Assembly (NCBI GenBank): GCA_016288755.1
Contig: JAEELE010000117.1
Location: forward strand, 1 to 64,000
Reading direction: 5' to 3'
DNA: 64,000 bases
DNA from: Oscillospiraceae bacterium
GTDB taxonomy: Bacteria; Bacillota; Clostridia; Oscillospirales; Ruminococcaceae
Part shown: piece after piece, positions 15,233 to 23,465 of the stretch
Layout: every line of letters begins with the position of its first letter
Position numbering within the stretch: position 1 is the stretch's first letter
The notes under the pieces: generated by a model
What the model saw: only the letters and a program-made list of their open reading frames with translations
The model's database searches: none
What the model was told of the DNA's origin: nothing
Translations under genes and position numbers: made by a program

Positions 15233-15835
15233 ATGGACAGCTTCAGCGCACTCCCGCTCCAGATATTGGCTGAAAAATTCGCAGCGCTGCCCGGTATCGG
15301 CATGAAGACCGCGCAGCGCTTAGCGTATGCCGTGATGGAGATGCCGCAGGAGGATGCAGAGGCATTCGCCGACGCGATCCTCGCGGCAAAAACACAGATC
15401 CACGACTGCCCCGTCTGCCAGAATCTGACGGAGCAGGCAGTCTGCCCGATCTGCTCGAATCCCAAGCGCGACCAGAGCACCGTCTGCGTGGTCGAGGGAC
15501 CCAAGGATGTTGCGGCGATCGAGCGCACGCATGAGTATGACGGCGTCTACCATGTGCTGCACGGGCTGATCTCCCCGCTCGACGGCATCACGCCGGATTC
15601 CCTGCGCATCGCACAGCTGCTCGGGCGACTGAAGCAGGGCGGCATTGAGGAGCTGATCATGGCGACCAACCCGAGCGTCGAGGGCGAGGCGACTGCGATG
15701 TATCTCTCGCGCCTGTGCAAGCCGCTCGGCGTGCGCGTGACCCGGCTGGCGTTCGGTCTGCCGGTCGGCGGCGTGATCGAATATACCGACGAGGTGACGC
15801 TCTACCGCGCACTCTCCAACCGGAGTGAGATGTGA
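15233..15835 (+). CDS. recR: recombination mediator RecR
   Basis: A 200-residue protein of normal length. It has an N-terminal helix-hairpin-helix (LPGIGMKTAQRLAY), a Cys4 zinc finger (CPVCQNLTEQAVCPIC), and a Toprim domain (VCVVEGPKDVAAIERT ... LIMATNPSVEGEATAMYL). With RecO/RecF it loads RecA on SSB-coated DNA. It starts 3 bp after ybaB, and its last codons overlap the ribosome binding site of the downstream HAD gene. Confidence 0.97.
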   Translation: MDSFSALPLQILAEKFAALPGIGMKTAQRLAYAVMEMPQEDAEAFADAILAAKTQIHDCPVCQNLTEQAVCPICSNPKRDQSTVCVVEGPKDVAAIERTHEYDGVYHVLHGLISPLDGITPDSLRIAQLLGRLKQGGIEELIMATNPSVEGEATAMYLSRLCKPLGVRVTRLAFGLPVGGVIEYTDEVTLYRALSNRSEM

Positions 15836-15836
15836 G

Positions 15837-16496
15837 ATGAAGGGCATCATTTTCGATCTGGACGGCACTTTGCTCGATTCAATGGGCATGTGGCGTTCGC
15901 TCGACATGCGGTTTCTGCGCGAGCGCGGCATCGAGCCGCCCGAAGGACTCACCGACACCGTGAAGAACATGACGGTCGAGGAGGCTTGCGATTATTACGC
16001 CGCACAGTTTGATCTGCACATGACTCCGCAGGAGATCGGCGAGGCGGTCATGCAGCTGGCGGCGGACGCCTATCGGTATGAAATGCAGCTCAAGCCCGGC
16101 GCGGCAGAGCTGCTGCATGCACTGACGGCGCGGGACATCCCGTTCGGGCTGGCGAGCGTGACCTATTACGAGCTTTTGGAGGCGGCGCTGATCCGGCTGG
16201 ATATCCGCGATCTGTTCCGCTTTGTGCTGACCCCGCGCCCAGGCGAGCCCGGCAAGGAGGTCCCCGATCTCTATCTCAGATCGGCAGCGCTGCTGGGGGC
16301 AGAGCCGCAGGAGACCGTCGTGGTCGAGGATGCGCTCTATGCCGCGAAAACGGCAAAGCGTGCGGGCTTTTACACCGTCGGTGTCTATGAGCCCGAGCAG
16401 GCGGCGGACTGGGATGCGATGCAGAGGCTCTGCGACCGCACGGTGCTGTCGCTCGGTGCACTGCACACGCCGGAGTTTTTCGGCATGTTTACATGA
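15837..16496 (+). CDS. HAD-superfamily hydrolase (beta-phosphoglucomutase-like)
   Basis: A 219-residue subfamily I HAD protein. It has motif I DLDGTLLDSM (nucleophile Asp near residue 7), a helical cap, motif II around GLASVT, a motif III lysine near PGEPGKEVPD, and motif IV VVEDALYAAKTAKRAGF. Probably a sugar-phosphate phosphatase or phosphoglucomutase-type enzyme; substrate unknown. Start chosen at 15837, one base after the recR stop, with GGAG 11 bases upstream. It is probably the last gene of the dnaX-ybaB-recR transcript. Confidence 0.85.
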   Translation: MKGIIFDLDGTLLDSMGMWRSLDMRFLRERGIEPPEGLTDTVKNMTVEEACDYYAAQFDLHMTPQEIGEAVMQLAADAYRYEMQLKPGAAELLHALTARDIPFGLASVTYYELLEAALIRLDIRDLFRFVLTPRPGEPGKEVPDLYLRSAALLGAEPQETVVVEDALYAAKTAKRAGFYTVGVYEPEQAADWDAMQRLCDRTVLSLGALHTPEFFGMFT

Positions 16497-16559
16497 CAGC
16501 AGGAGGGGACAGGTCGCATGGCTTGTCCCCGCTTTTCTGAAGCGTTGGTGAGGCAGGAA

Positions 16560-16737
16560 GTCCAGTTAGGAGTGAGCAGTGAGGAGTGAGGAGTTGTTCC
16601 GTCACTTTCGCTGAATCGGCAGAACTCCGGGGCGAACTCGACTGTTTTTGCATGAGTCAGCCCCATTTTTCAATCCATGCGCGAAGCGCATACTTTAACT
16701 CCTCACTGCGAACTGCTAACTCGCTAATACTGATTGA
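16560..16737. repeat. dispersed GTTCCGTCA repeat, copy 2, with inverted partner
   Basis: GTTAGGAGTGAGCAGTGAGG and GAGTTGTTCCGTCACTTTCG (16564-16611) match the spoIVB-downstream element. An inverted echo (ACTCCTCACTGCGAACTGCTAACTC) lies near 16698-16722, so the unit may fold as a long-range hairpin. Noncoding. Confidence 0.6.
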
Positions 16738-16773
16738 ATGGAAGAACATTTTTCTGAAATGGGGAAAACAGCA

Positions 16774-17610
16774 ATGCTGATCGATTTTCACACACATGTC
16801 TTTGCCGAGCAGATCGCCGACCGTGCCCGCGACGCGCTGATCGCCGGTGTCTACCGCGAGCAGGGCGCGGATTACCGCAGGGGCGAGCAGCTCAATTTCC
16901 GCGCGCTGAGCGTTTCGGCACTGCGCGATTCGATGGACCGCAGCGGCGTCGATCTGAGCGTCTGCCTGCACATTGCGACAAAGCCGCACCAGACCGCCGC
17001 GATCAACGCCTTCTCCGCGCAGATCAACGCCGATTCCGACGGGCGGCTGATCTCCTTTGCGACCCTGCACCCCGCCGACCCCGACTGGCAGCGGACGCTC
17101 GACGAAATCGCGGCTGCCGGCTTCCGGGGCATCAAGCTGCACCCGCAGTTTCAGCGCTTTGCGATCGACAGCCCCGAATTTCACCGCATCATCAAATATG
17201 CGACGGAGCTGAAGCTGCTCGTGATCTTCCACGCCGGGCTCGATATCGGGCTGCCGCCGCCGGTTTTTGCGTCTCCTGCGCAGATCGCGCACCTGCTTGA
17301 CGACGTGGACGGCAGCAGGCTGATCGCGGCGCACTTGGGCGGCTGGCGGCAGTGGGACGAGGTCGAGAAATATCTGGTCGGGACGCCCGTGCTGCTCGAT
17401 ACGGCATTTGTCCGCGATTTTATCAGCCCGGAGCAGGCGCTGCGCATCATCCGGGATCACGGCGCGGAGAAGATTCTGTTCGGCTCGGATTCGCCGTGGG
17501 AGGACCCGGCAGATACGCTGGCATTTTTGCAGTCGCTCGGGCTGACCGAGCGGGAAATGGCACAGATCACACACGAAAACGCCGCACGCGTGCTCGGTCC
17601 GGAGCCGTGA
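16774..17610 (+). CDS. amidohydrolase family protein (TIM-barrel metal-dependent hydrolase)
   Basis: A 278-residue protein from ATG 16774 (GGGGA eight bases upstream; in-frame ATGs at 16738 and 16759 are alternatives). Metal-site motifs of amidohydrolase-2/TatD-like proteins appear in order: DFHTH (strand 1), GIKLHPQ (strand 4), FHAG (strand 5), AAHLGG (strand 6) and GSDSPW (strand 8). The family covers decarboxylases and hydrolases of small organic acids; substrate not predictable. It is followed at 33 bp by a DUF1653 gene, starting a run of closely spaced plus-strand genes to 19806. Confidence 0.85.
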   Translation: MLIDFHTHVFAEQIADRARDALIAGVYREQGADYRRGEQLNFRALSVSALRDSMDRSGVDLSVCLHIATKPHQTAAINAFSAQINADSDGRLISFATLHPADPDWQRTLDEIAAAGFRGIKLHPQFQRFAIDSPEFHRIIKYATELKLLVIFHAGLDIGLPPPVFASPAQIAHLLDDVDGSRLIAAHLGGWRQWDEVEKYLVGTPVLLDTAFVRDFISPEQALRIIRDHGAEKILFGSDSPWEDPADTLAFLQSLGLTEREMAQITHENAARVLGPEP

Positions 17611-17643
17611 GACGGAACGCATGATCAAGTTCAGGAGCAGAAT

Positions 17644-17862
17644 ATGACATTGGAAGAAGCGGTGCGGGAGATCCCTGCAGGGAAATACCGCCACTACAAG
17701 GGCAACGAATACGAGGTGCTGTATATCGCGCGGCACTCCGAAACGCTGGAGCCAATGGTCATTTACCGCGCGCTCTACGGCGAGGGCGGCATCTGGGCGC
17801 GCCCCGCATCCATGTGGAATGAGACCGTTGCAGACGGCGTGCGGCGGTTCACAAGGCTGTGA
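17644..17862 (+). CDS. DUF1653 domain protein
   Basis: A 72-residue protein made of a single DUF1653 domain: PAGKYRHYKGNEYEVLYIARHSETLEPMV, then VIYRALYGEGGIWARP and WNETV. The domain is small, beta-rich and widespread in bacteria, with no established activity. AGGAGC precedes the start. It ends 13 bp before the VOC protein gene. Confidence 0.85.
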   Translation: MTLEEAVREIPAGKYRHYKGNEYEVLYIARHSETLEPMVIYRALYGEGGIWARPASMWNETVADGVRRFTRL

Positions 17863-17875
17863 GCAGGAGGACAGT

Positions 17876-18283
17876 ATGGGAATGAAGCTGGACGGCTTCG
17901 GGCTGTTTGTCGAGGATATGGGCAGCATGATCCGGTTTTACCGCGACGTGCTCGGCTTTGCGATCAAAGAGGACGAAAACGCCTCGAATGTGTATCTCGT
18001 CAAGGACGGCACGCTCTTTCTGCTCTACGGGCGGCGCGATTTCGAGAAGATGACGAGCCGGAAATACGACTATCTGCGCGGCGTGAACGGGCATTTTGAG
18101 ATCGCGCTCTATGTGGACACATTTGCCGAGGTCGACGCTGAATTCGAGCGTGCGGTCTCGCTGGGCGCGGAGCCCGTCATGGCGCCTGCCACGGAGCCGT
18201 GGGGGCAGCGCACCTGCTATATCGCCGACCCCGAGGGCAATCTCATCGAGATCGGCTCCTTCGACCGCCCGTTTGACCGGTGA
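17876..18283 (+). CDS. VOC (glyoxalase/bleomycin resistance) family protein
   Basis: A 135-residue protein with paired beta-alpha-beta-beta-beta modules: LFVEDMGSMIRFYRDVLGF at the N-terminus and the C-terminal signature CYIADPEGNLIEIGSF. Such proteins bind a metal and act as lyases, dioxygenases or drug-binding proteins; this one could be any of these. Start at 17876, with GCAGGAGGAC just upstream; the open frame extends further back through the DUF1653 gene. Confidence 0.85.
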   Translation: MGMKLDGFGLFVEDMGSMIRFYRDVLGFAIKEDENASNVYLVKDGTLFLLYGRRDFEKMTSRKYDYLRGVNGHFEIALYVDTFAEVDAEFERAVSLGAEPVMAPATEPWGQRTCYIADPEGNLIEIGSFDRPFDR

Positions 18284-18320
18284 GCGGTTCGGCATATCAT
18301 GGGAGGAAGGGGAACCGGGT

Positions 18321-18809
18321 ATGAAAGCAGAACATATTGACCGGGCACTGCACGTCACGGAAATCACGGACAGCGCCGCGAAGCAGCAGATCGCCCGCAG
18401 CATTCTGGGATCGCTGACGGCGTGGTTTGCCGTGGACGCGGCAAGAGAGCAGTATATCGCAGAGAGTGCCGGGCAGCGAATGCTCGCGGCGCAGGAGGAC
18501 GGGAACGCCGTCGGCTTTCTCTGCCTGAAGGAAACCGGCAGGGACACGGCGGAGGTCGCCGTCATGGGGGTTCTGCCGTCGCATCACCGGCGCGGCATCG
18601 GGCGCATGCTGCTGCAGGATGCCCGCCGTGCGGCTGCGGACGCAGGATACTCCTTTTTGCAGGTCAAGACCGTGCAGATGGGAAAATATGAGGATTACGA
18701 CCGGACAAACCGGTTTTATCTGGCATGCGGATTCAAGGAATTTGAGGTGTTCCCGCTGCTCTGGGACGCTGCAAATCCCTGTCAGATCTATGTCATGGCT
18801 TTGAGGTGA
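18321..18809 (+). CDS. GNAT family N-acetyltransferase
   Basis: A 162-residue protein. The acetyl-CoA motif A is visible as VAVMGVLPSHHRRGIGRMLL (R..G.G type), followed by a helix and the motif B region NRFYLACGFKEFEVF. Acceptor substrate unknown. Start at ATG 18321 behind GGAAGGGG. It ends 4 bp before the dus gene. Confidence 0.85.
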   Translation: MKAEHIDRALHVTEITDSAAKQQIARSILGSLTAWFAVDAAREQYIAESAGQRMLAAQEDGNAVGFLCLKETGRDTAEVAVMGVLPSHHRRGIGRMLLQDARRAAADAGYSFLQVKTVQMGKYEDYDRTNRFYLACGFKEFEVFPLLWDAANPCQIYVMALR

Positions 18810-18813
18810 CCGC

Positions 18814-19806
18814 ATGAAAACTGTCACGATCGCGGGGCAGCAGGTCCCGCAGACAGCGGCGCTCGCACCGATGGCATCGGTCGCGGATACGGCATACCGC
18901 ACGCTCTGCCGGGAGCACGGCGCCTGCATGACGACCGGCGAGCTGGTCTCGGCAAAGGGGCTCTGCTACGGCGGAAAGGGGAGCGCGGAGCTCTGCCGCA
19001 TCACGGCGGCGGAGCGTCCGACCGGGCTCCAGCTCTTCGGCGCGGAGCCGGAATTCATCGCGCAGGCGGCGGAGAAGATGCTCGCGTTTTCGCCGGACTG
19101 GATCGACCTCAACATGGGCTGTCCCGTGCCGAAGGTCGTCTCGCAGGGTGCAGGCAGCGCACTGATGAAGACCCCCGCGCTTGCGGAATCGGTGCTCCGT
19201 GCGGCGATCGGTGCGGCGGCGGGCGCGGTGCCGGTCACCGTGAAAATGCGCATCGGCTGGGATGAGCACAGCGTCAATGCGGTCGATTTTGCACGGCGCA
19301 TGGAGCAGGCGGGCGCGGCTGCGATCACCGTGCACGGGCGCACGCGGTCGCAGTTTTACGGCGGGCGCGCCGACTGGACGCAGATCAGGGCGGTGAAGCA
19401 GGCAGTCTCCGTGCCCGTTATCGGCAACGGCGATATCACCTGCGGCGCCGACGCCGTGCGCATGTATGCGGAGACCGGCTGTGACCTTGTGATGGTCGGG
19501 CGCGGCAGCTACGGCAACCCGTGGATCTTCCGGGAGATCGCCGCAGCGCTGAGCGGCGAATCCTACACAGCTCCCGGCATTGCGGAGCGCCTTGCCGAAA
19601 TGCTGCGGCATATCCGCATGATCCTCGACATGAGCGATAAGCCCGAGCGCCTTGCGATGCGGGAGGCGCGCAAGCATGCACTGTGGTATCTGCGCGGATA
19701 CCCCGGAGCGGCAGCCTTCCGGGCGCGCTCGTCGGCGATGGAGACCTATGCGGACGCCGAGGCGCTCGCGGCGGAATATCTGGAACAATACGGTCCGGCG
19801 CGCTGA
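18814..19806 (+). CDS. tRNA-dihydrouridine synthase (DusB type)
   Basis: A 330-residue FMN enzyme of normal length. It has LAPMASVADTAYRTLCREHG (FMN-binding start), DLNMGCPVPKVV with the catalytic cysteine, the VKMRIGWDEH strand, ITVHGRTRSQFYGG, PVIGNGDI and VMVGRGSYGNPWIF phosphate loop. It reduces uridines in tRNA D-loops with NADPH. A second, more diverged dus gene lies at 50945-51916. Last gene of the 16774-19806 run. Confidence 0.92.
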   Translation: MKTVTIAGQQVPQTAALAPMASVADTAYRTLCREHGACMTTGELVSAKGLCYGGKGSAELCRITAAERPTGLQLFGAEPEFIAQAAEKMLAFSPDWIDLNMGCPVPKVVSQGAGSALMKTPALAESVLRAAIGAAAGAVPVTVKMRIGWDEHSVNAVDFARRMEQAGAAAITVHGRTRSQFYGGRADWTQIRAVKQAVSVPVIGNGDITCGADAVRMYAETGCDLVMVGRGSYGNPWIFREIAAALSGESYTAPGIAERLAEMLRHIRMILDMSDKPERLAMREARKHALWYLRGYPGAAAFRARSSAMETYADAEALAAEYLEQYGPAR

Positions 19807-19962
19807 ATACAGAACCGTATGCACAAAAATCAACACAAGGAATTGTGCAGCCTGCCGAAATCCCGGCGAATTCTGTGGGGATTGCGGCGGGCTGAACGTA
19901 TCAGCAGACAGAGGGAGGACGCAGATGCGTGCATTTTCCCGCTGCCCGGCAGAAATCGCCGC

Positions 19963-19992
19963 TTGACAAACCGGCTGGGGCTATGGTATACT
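19963..19992 (+). promoter_or_regulatory. sigma-A promoter of the FHA-SEDS-PBP operon
   Basis: TTGACA (19963-19968) and TATACT (19987-19992), 18-bp spacer; 42 bp before the FHA gene start. Confidence 0.8.
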
Positions 19993-20034
19993 AATAAGAT
20001 AGCAAACCTGAATTTCAACCGTTCGGAAAGGGCG

Positions 20035-20493
20035 ATGAACTTGGACCTTACGACATTCTTCGCACAGTATCCGCTGCTGCGCGCCGGGCTGACCGCCGCG
20101 GTCGTCATCTTCGTGGATATCTGCGCGCTGGTGATCCTGATCGCCGCCTCGCGCGAGCGAAAACACGGCGACATGCGCTGGGCAAAGGAGAGCCGCGGGC
20201 TGATGCTCACCTGCGGCGAGGACGTCTATCCGCTGAGTGCTGCCGAAATTGTGATCGGGCGGCACCGAAAGGCGGATATCCGCTTCGAGGACCCCGAAAT
20301 TTCCCGCTTTCACGCGATCCTGACGCTCTCGGGCGGGCGCTGGCAGATCGAGGACCTCGGCTCGGGCAACGGCATCGCGGTCAACGGCAGGCGCATTTCG
20401 GAGCCCTGCCGCATCCGCAAAGGCGACGAAATCCGCATCGGCAGGCGCAAGCTCCGGGTCGTGCGCGGCGCGGGAAGGAGCAAGCCGGCATGA
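20035..20493 (+). CDS. FHA domain membrane protein
   Basis: A 152-residue protein: one N-terminal transmembrane helix (about 18-40), a short linker, and a C-terminal FHA domain with the phosphothreonine-binding signature (VIGRHRKADIRFEDPEIS, then RFHA, then GSGNGIAVNGRRI). FHA domains read Thr-phosphorylated partners, usually substrates of PknB-type kinases. It overlaps the SEDS gene by 4 bp. FHA-RodA/FtsW-PBP gene order is also known from Actinobacteria and other Clostridia, suggesting kinase-linked control of wall synthesis. Start at 20035. Confidence 0.88.
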   Translation: MNLDLTTFFAQYPLLRAGLTAAVVIFVDICALVILIAASRERKHGDMRWAKESRGLMLTCGEDVYPLSAAEIVIGRHRKADIRFEDPEISRFHAILTLSGGRWQIEDLGSGNGIAVNGRRISEPCRIRKGDEIRIGRRKLRVVRGAGRSKPA

Positions 20494-21755
20494 ATAAGAC
20501 GATCTCTCACCCGTTTTTGCTGCTGCTGATTCTGATTGCACACACGGCGATGCTCGTGCTGGTGTTCTTCTCCTTCGGGCTGACCCCGGATGCGGTCAAG
20601 CTCGCATGTGCGGTGCTCGCCGCCGATTTTGTCGGCTCGGTCGTGCTGCAGCTCGTGCACCGAGAGGCGTGCACGGTCGATACCGTGCTGCTGCTGGTGC
20701 TCGGCATGAGCACGATCTATCAGTCCTGCTTCGGCGGGCTGACCTTCGCATGGAAGCACTATGTCTTCGGCATTGCGGCGTTTCTGGTGTGTCAGGGCAG
20801 CTATCTGCTCGTGCGCAACCCCTACCGCGCCGAGCGTTTGAAGCCGCTGTGGTATTTCTTCTTCTGCGTGCTGGTCGGTGCGATCTTCTTCCTGACAGGG
20901 ACCCGCGGCATCTGGATCGACCTCGGGTTCATCACGCTGCAGCCCTCGGAATTCGTCAAGCCGGTGTTCGTGCTGATCTGCGCGAGCTCGATCCGCACAC
21001 AGCTGCGCAAGCGCGAGGTGCTCGGTGTGCACTTTGTCCCCGACAATCTCCTGCTGCTCTTCTGCACGGCGGTGATCGCCGCTTTGCAGTGGTACTGCCG
21101 CGATCTGGGCAGCCTGCCGACCTTCGTCGCCGTTGCGGGCTGTGCGATCCTGCTGCGCTTCTGCTATCTGCGCGAGAAGATTTCCGTGCGCCTGACGGTC
21201 TTTCTGGGGCTCTGTGCCTGTGCGGTGGTCATCGCGGCATGGAAGCTCGCGCCCGCCTATGTGCAGGAGCGCCTGCACACCGATATCTGGTCGGATATCA
21301 ACGGCAGCGGCTATCAGCAGGTCAAGGCGCTGACCGCGATTGCGGAGGGCGGCTGGTTCGGCAAGGGCGCCGGCAACGGCACGCTGATCAACGTCGCCGC
21401 ATCGCGCACCGATATCGTCTTCTCGGCGATCTGCGAGGAGTGGGGGCTCTTCACCGGCATGATGACCGTGGTGCTCGTGCTCTTTCTGCCCGCCTCGATG
21501 CTCACGGTGCCGCCGCGGAGCTATTATCACGCCTGTCTGGCAGTCGGCGTCGCAGCGGTCTTCATGGTGCAGATGACGCTGAATATTTTCGGCTCGTGCA
21601 ATCTGATCCCCTTCACGGGCGTGACGATCCCGTTTATCTCGCAGGGCGGCAGCTCGATGCTCTCCAGCGGGATCCTGGCGGGCTTTCTCAAGGCGGCACA
21701 GGCTCCGGTGCTGACCGGCGGCAATGCCGTCGCGGATGCGGAAGGAGGGCAGTGA
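20490..21755 (+). CDS. SEDS peptidoglycan glycosyltransferase (FtsW/RodA/SpoVE family)
   Basis: A 421-residue polytopic protein with about 10 hydrophobic segments. Family segments: LGFITLQPSEFVKPVFVL, a YCRDLGSLPTF stretch, GSGYQQVKALTAIAEGGWFGKG, EEWGLFTG, and the C-terminal GVTIPFISQGGSSMLSSGI. SEDS proteins polymerise lipid II in partnership with a class B PBP, which is the next gene. Whether it serves elongation, division or sporulation cannot be told from sequence alone. Confidence 0.92.
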   Translation: MNKTISHPFLLLLILIAHTAMLVLVFFSFGLTPDAVKLACAVLAADFVGSVVLQLVHREACTVDTVLLLVLGMSTIYQSCFGGLTFAWKHYVFGIAAFLVCQGSYLLVRNPYRAERLKPLWYFFFCVLVGAIFFLTGTRGIWIDLGFITLQPSEFVKPVFVLICASSIRTQLRKREVLGVHFVPDNLLLLFCTAVIAALQWYCRDLGSLPTFVAVAGCAILLRFCYLREKISVRLTVFLGLCACAVVIAAWKLAPAYVQERLHTDIWSDINGSGYQQVKALTAIAEGGWFGKGAGNGTLINVAASRTDIVFSAICEEWGLFTGMMTVVLVLFLPASMLTVPPRSYYHACLAVGVAAVFMVQMTLNIFGSCNLIPFTGVTIPFISQGGSSMLSSGILAGFLKAAQAPVLTGGNAVADAEGGQ

Positions 21756-21756
21756 C

Positions 21757-23178
21757 ATGGCAAAAAAGCAGGACACGGCGCAGATCTCGCCGGTGCTCGA
21801 TGTCACGCCGCCCGCGAGCATGCGCAGAGCTGGCAGACTGACCTCGCTGCTGATCGCGGCATTCCTGATCGGGCTGTTCTATCTGGCGTATGTGCTGGTG
21901 TCGCAGTCGCCCGAATACATGGCGAAGGCAGGCAAAACAGGGTACGGCACTGTCTGCGACCGCTTCGGCGATGTGCTCTATGACGGCACAAAGCCGCTCA
22001 CTGCCTATCCGGCAGGGCATTTTACCGATGTCGGCAGCCTGATCGGCGACACGACCGGTCAGATGAACAACACGCTGATCGCGCGGAATCTCGGCGCGCT
22101 GGCAAATTACAGCTTTCTCTACGGCTCCGACGGGCATGTCACGCTGCGGACGACGCTCTCGCACAAGGCGAATCAGGCAGTCTACAAGGCGCTGGGCAGC
22201 AAGGACGGCACGGTCATTGCCTACAACTGGAAGACCGGCGAGCTGCTGTGCTGCGTCAGCAAGCCCGGGCTCGATATCGCGAAGGGCTATGCAAATCTCG
22301 ACAGCATGCCCAAGGGAAGCCTGCTCTGCAAGGCATTCTATCCGACAGTGCCCGGCTCGACGCAGAAGGTCTCGACGCTGATCGCAGCCTATCAGGCATG
22401 CGGCATCGAAAAGATCAATGCGCTGCAGTTCAACTGCAAGGGCAGCTTTCTCAACGCAAAGGGACAGCTCATCAAGTGCCACAAATCGGAGGGGCACGGC
22501 AAGCAGACACTTTCCGAGGCGTTTGCCAACAGCTGCAACCCCTATTTCGCGCAGCTGGTGCAGTCGCCGATGCTGCCGCTGTCCTCCGTGATCGAGACCT
22601 ACACGCAGATGGGCTATTCCGTCAACAATGCCGCCGCAGAGCCGCTCGAGATGGACGGCATCCGCATTGCGGCAGCCTCGACGGAGCTGACCGACCAGAA
22701 CGATTTTGATACCCAGTGGGGCTGCCTCGGGCAGGGGCGCACGCTCGTGAGCCCGTTCCAGCTCATGCTCTTTCAGGGTGCGATCGCAAACGGCACCGGC
22801 TGCGCGGTCATGCCGCATCTGATCGACACCAAGACCGACATCGACGGAACTGTGACCGCATGGCACAGCGGCGAGCCCGCGCAGACCGGGCAGCTCTTCA
22901 CGTCTGAGGCGGCGAAGGCGGTGCAGGCGGTCATGACGGAGAACGCCGCAAAGCACTACAATATCTCGCTCCCGGCTTTCCAATGCGGGGTCAAGAGCGG
23001 CACGGCGCAGGTCGCCGTCGACGGCAAGGCGCAGGAGAATTCGCTGCTCGCGGGCTTCTGCCTCGATGCCGACTGCCCGGTCGCCTTCTGCATCATGATC
23101 GAGGCGCGGAGCAGCAATGACATCACGACCGCGCAGATCGCGAAAACCCTGCTGACCAACCTGAAGGGCGTTTCGTAA
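21757..23178 (+). CDS. class B penicillin-binding protein (PbpA/PBP2-type transpeptidase)
   Basis: A 473-residue protein with one N-terminal membrane anchor (about 25-47) and a transpeptidase domain. The catalytic SxxK is STQK in PGSTQKVSTL, the second motif SCN in NSCNPYF, and the third KSGTAQ. The N-terminal dimerisation region is short, as in actinobacterial PbpA. It crosslinks peptidoglycan made by the SEDS partner encoded 1 bp upstream. Start chosen at 21757 behind GAAGGAGG. Confidence 0.9.
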   Translation: MAKKQDTAQISPVLDVTPPASMRRAGRLTSLLIAAFLIGLFYLAYVLVSQSPEYMAKAGKTGYGTVCDRFGDVLYDGTKPLTAYPAGHFTDVGSLIGDTTGQMNNTLIARNLGALANYSFLYGSDGHVTLRTTLSHKANQAVYKALGSKDGTVIAYNWKTGELLCCVSKPGLDIAKGYANLDSMPKGSLLCKAFYPTVPGSTQKVSTLIAAYQACGIEKINALQFNCKGSFLNAKGQLIKCHKSEGHGKQTLSEAFANSCNPYFAQLVQSPMLPLSSVIETYTQMGYSVNNAAAEPLEMDGIRIAAASTELTDQNDFDTQWGCLGQGRTLVSPFQLMLFQGAIANGTGCAVMPHLIDTKTDIDGTVTAWHSGEPAQTGQLFTSEAAKAVQAVMTENAAKHYNISLPAFQCGVKSGTAQVAVDGKAQENSLLAGFCLDADCPVAFCIMIEARSSNDITTAQIAKTLLTNLKGVS

Positions 23179-23214
23179 TTAGGAATGATGTTGCTCAGAT
23201 AAATCAGAATTTGC

Positions 23215-23425
23215 GGGTATACCTTGGGGTATTGTGGGGGCGCTGCCCCCACACCCCTGCCGAGGGGATACTATCCCCTCGGGCTCCCCGCTGCAAATTC
23301 CCATATCCCCCAACGTGGGATATGGGAATTTGAAATGGGATTCTCAAGGGACAGTGTCCCTTGAGCGGGAGTCTGAGGGCGGAGCCCTCAGAACAACCTC
23401 ATGATGCACCCCGCAAATACTGACT
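23215..23425. repeat. modular palindromic intergenic element
   Basis: A chain of hairpins: TGGGGGCGCTGCCCCCA, CCGAGGGGATACTATCCCCTCGG, a GGGAATTTGCAG...AAATTCCCATATCCC...GGGATATGGGAATTT palindrome, AAGGGACAGTGTCCCTT, and GAGGGCGGAGCCCTC. The last modules recur at 34250-34320, and related ones at 39440-39505 and 43815-43850. Fills the pbp-CotH gap; noncoding. Confidence 0.65.
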
Positions 23426-23465
23426 TATCGCAGGAACACTTTATGCAAGATAACGGAGAACAACC

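Noticed and set aside
23215..23425. CRISPR-like array of repeats
   Set aside because: The repeats are different palindromes with no constant repeat or spacer length, and no cas genes are nearby.
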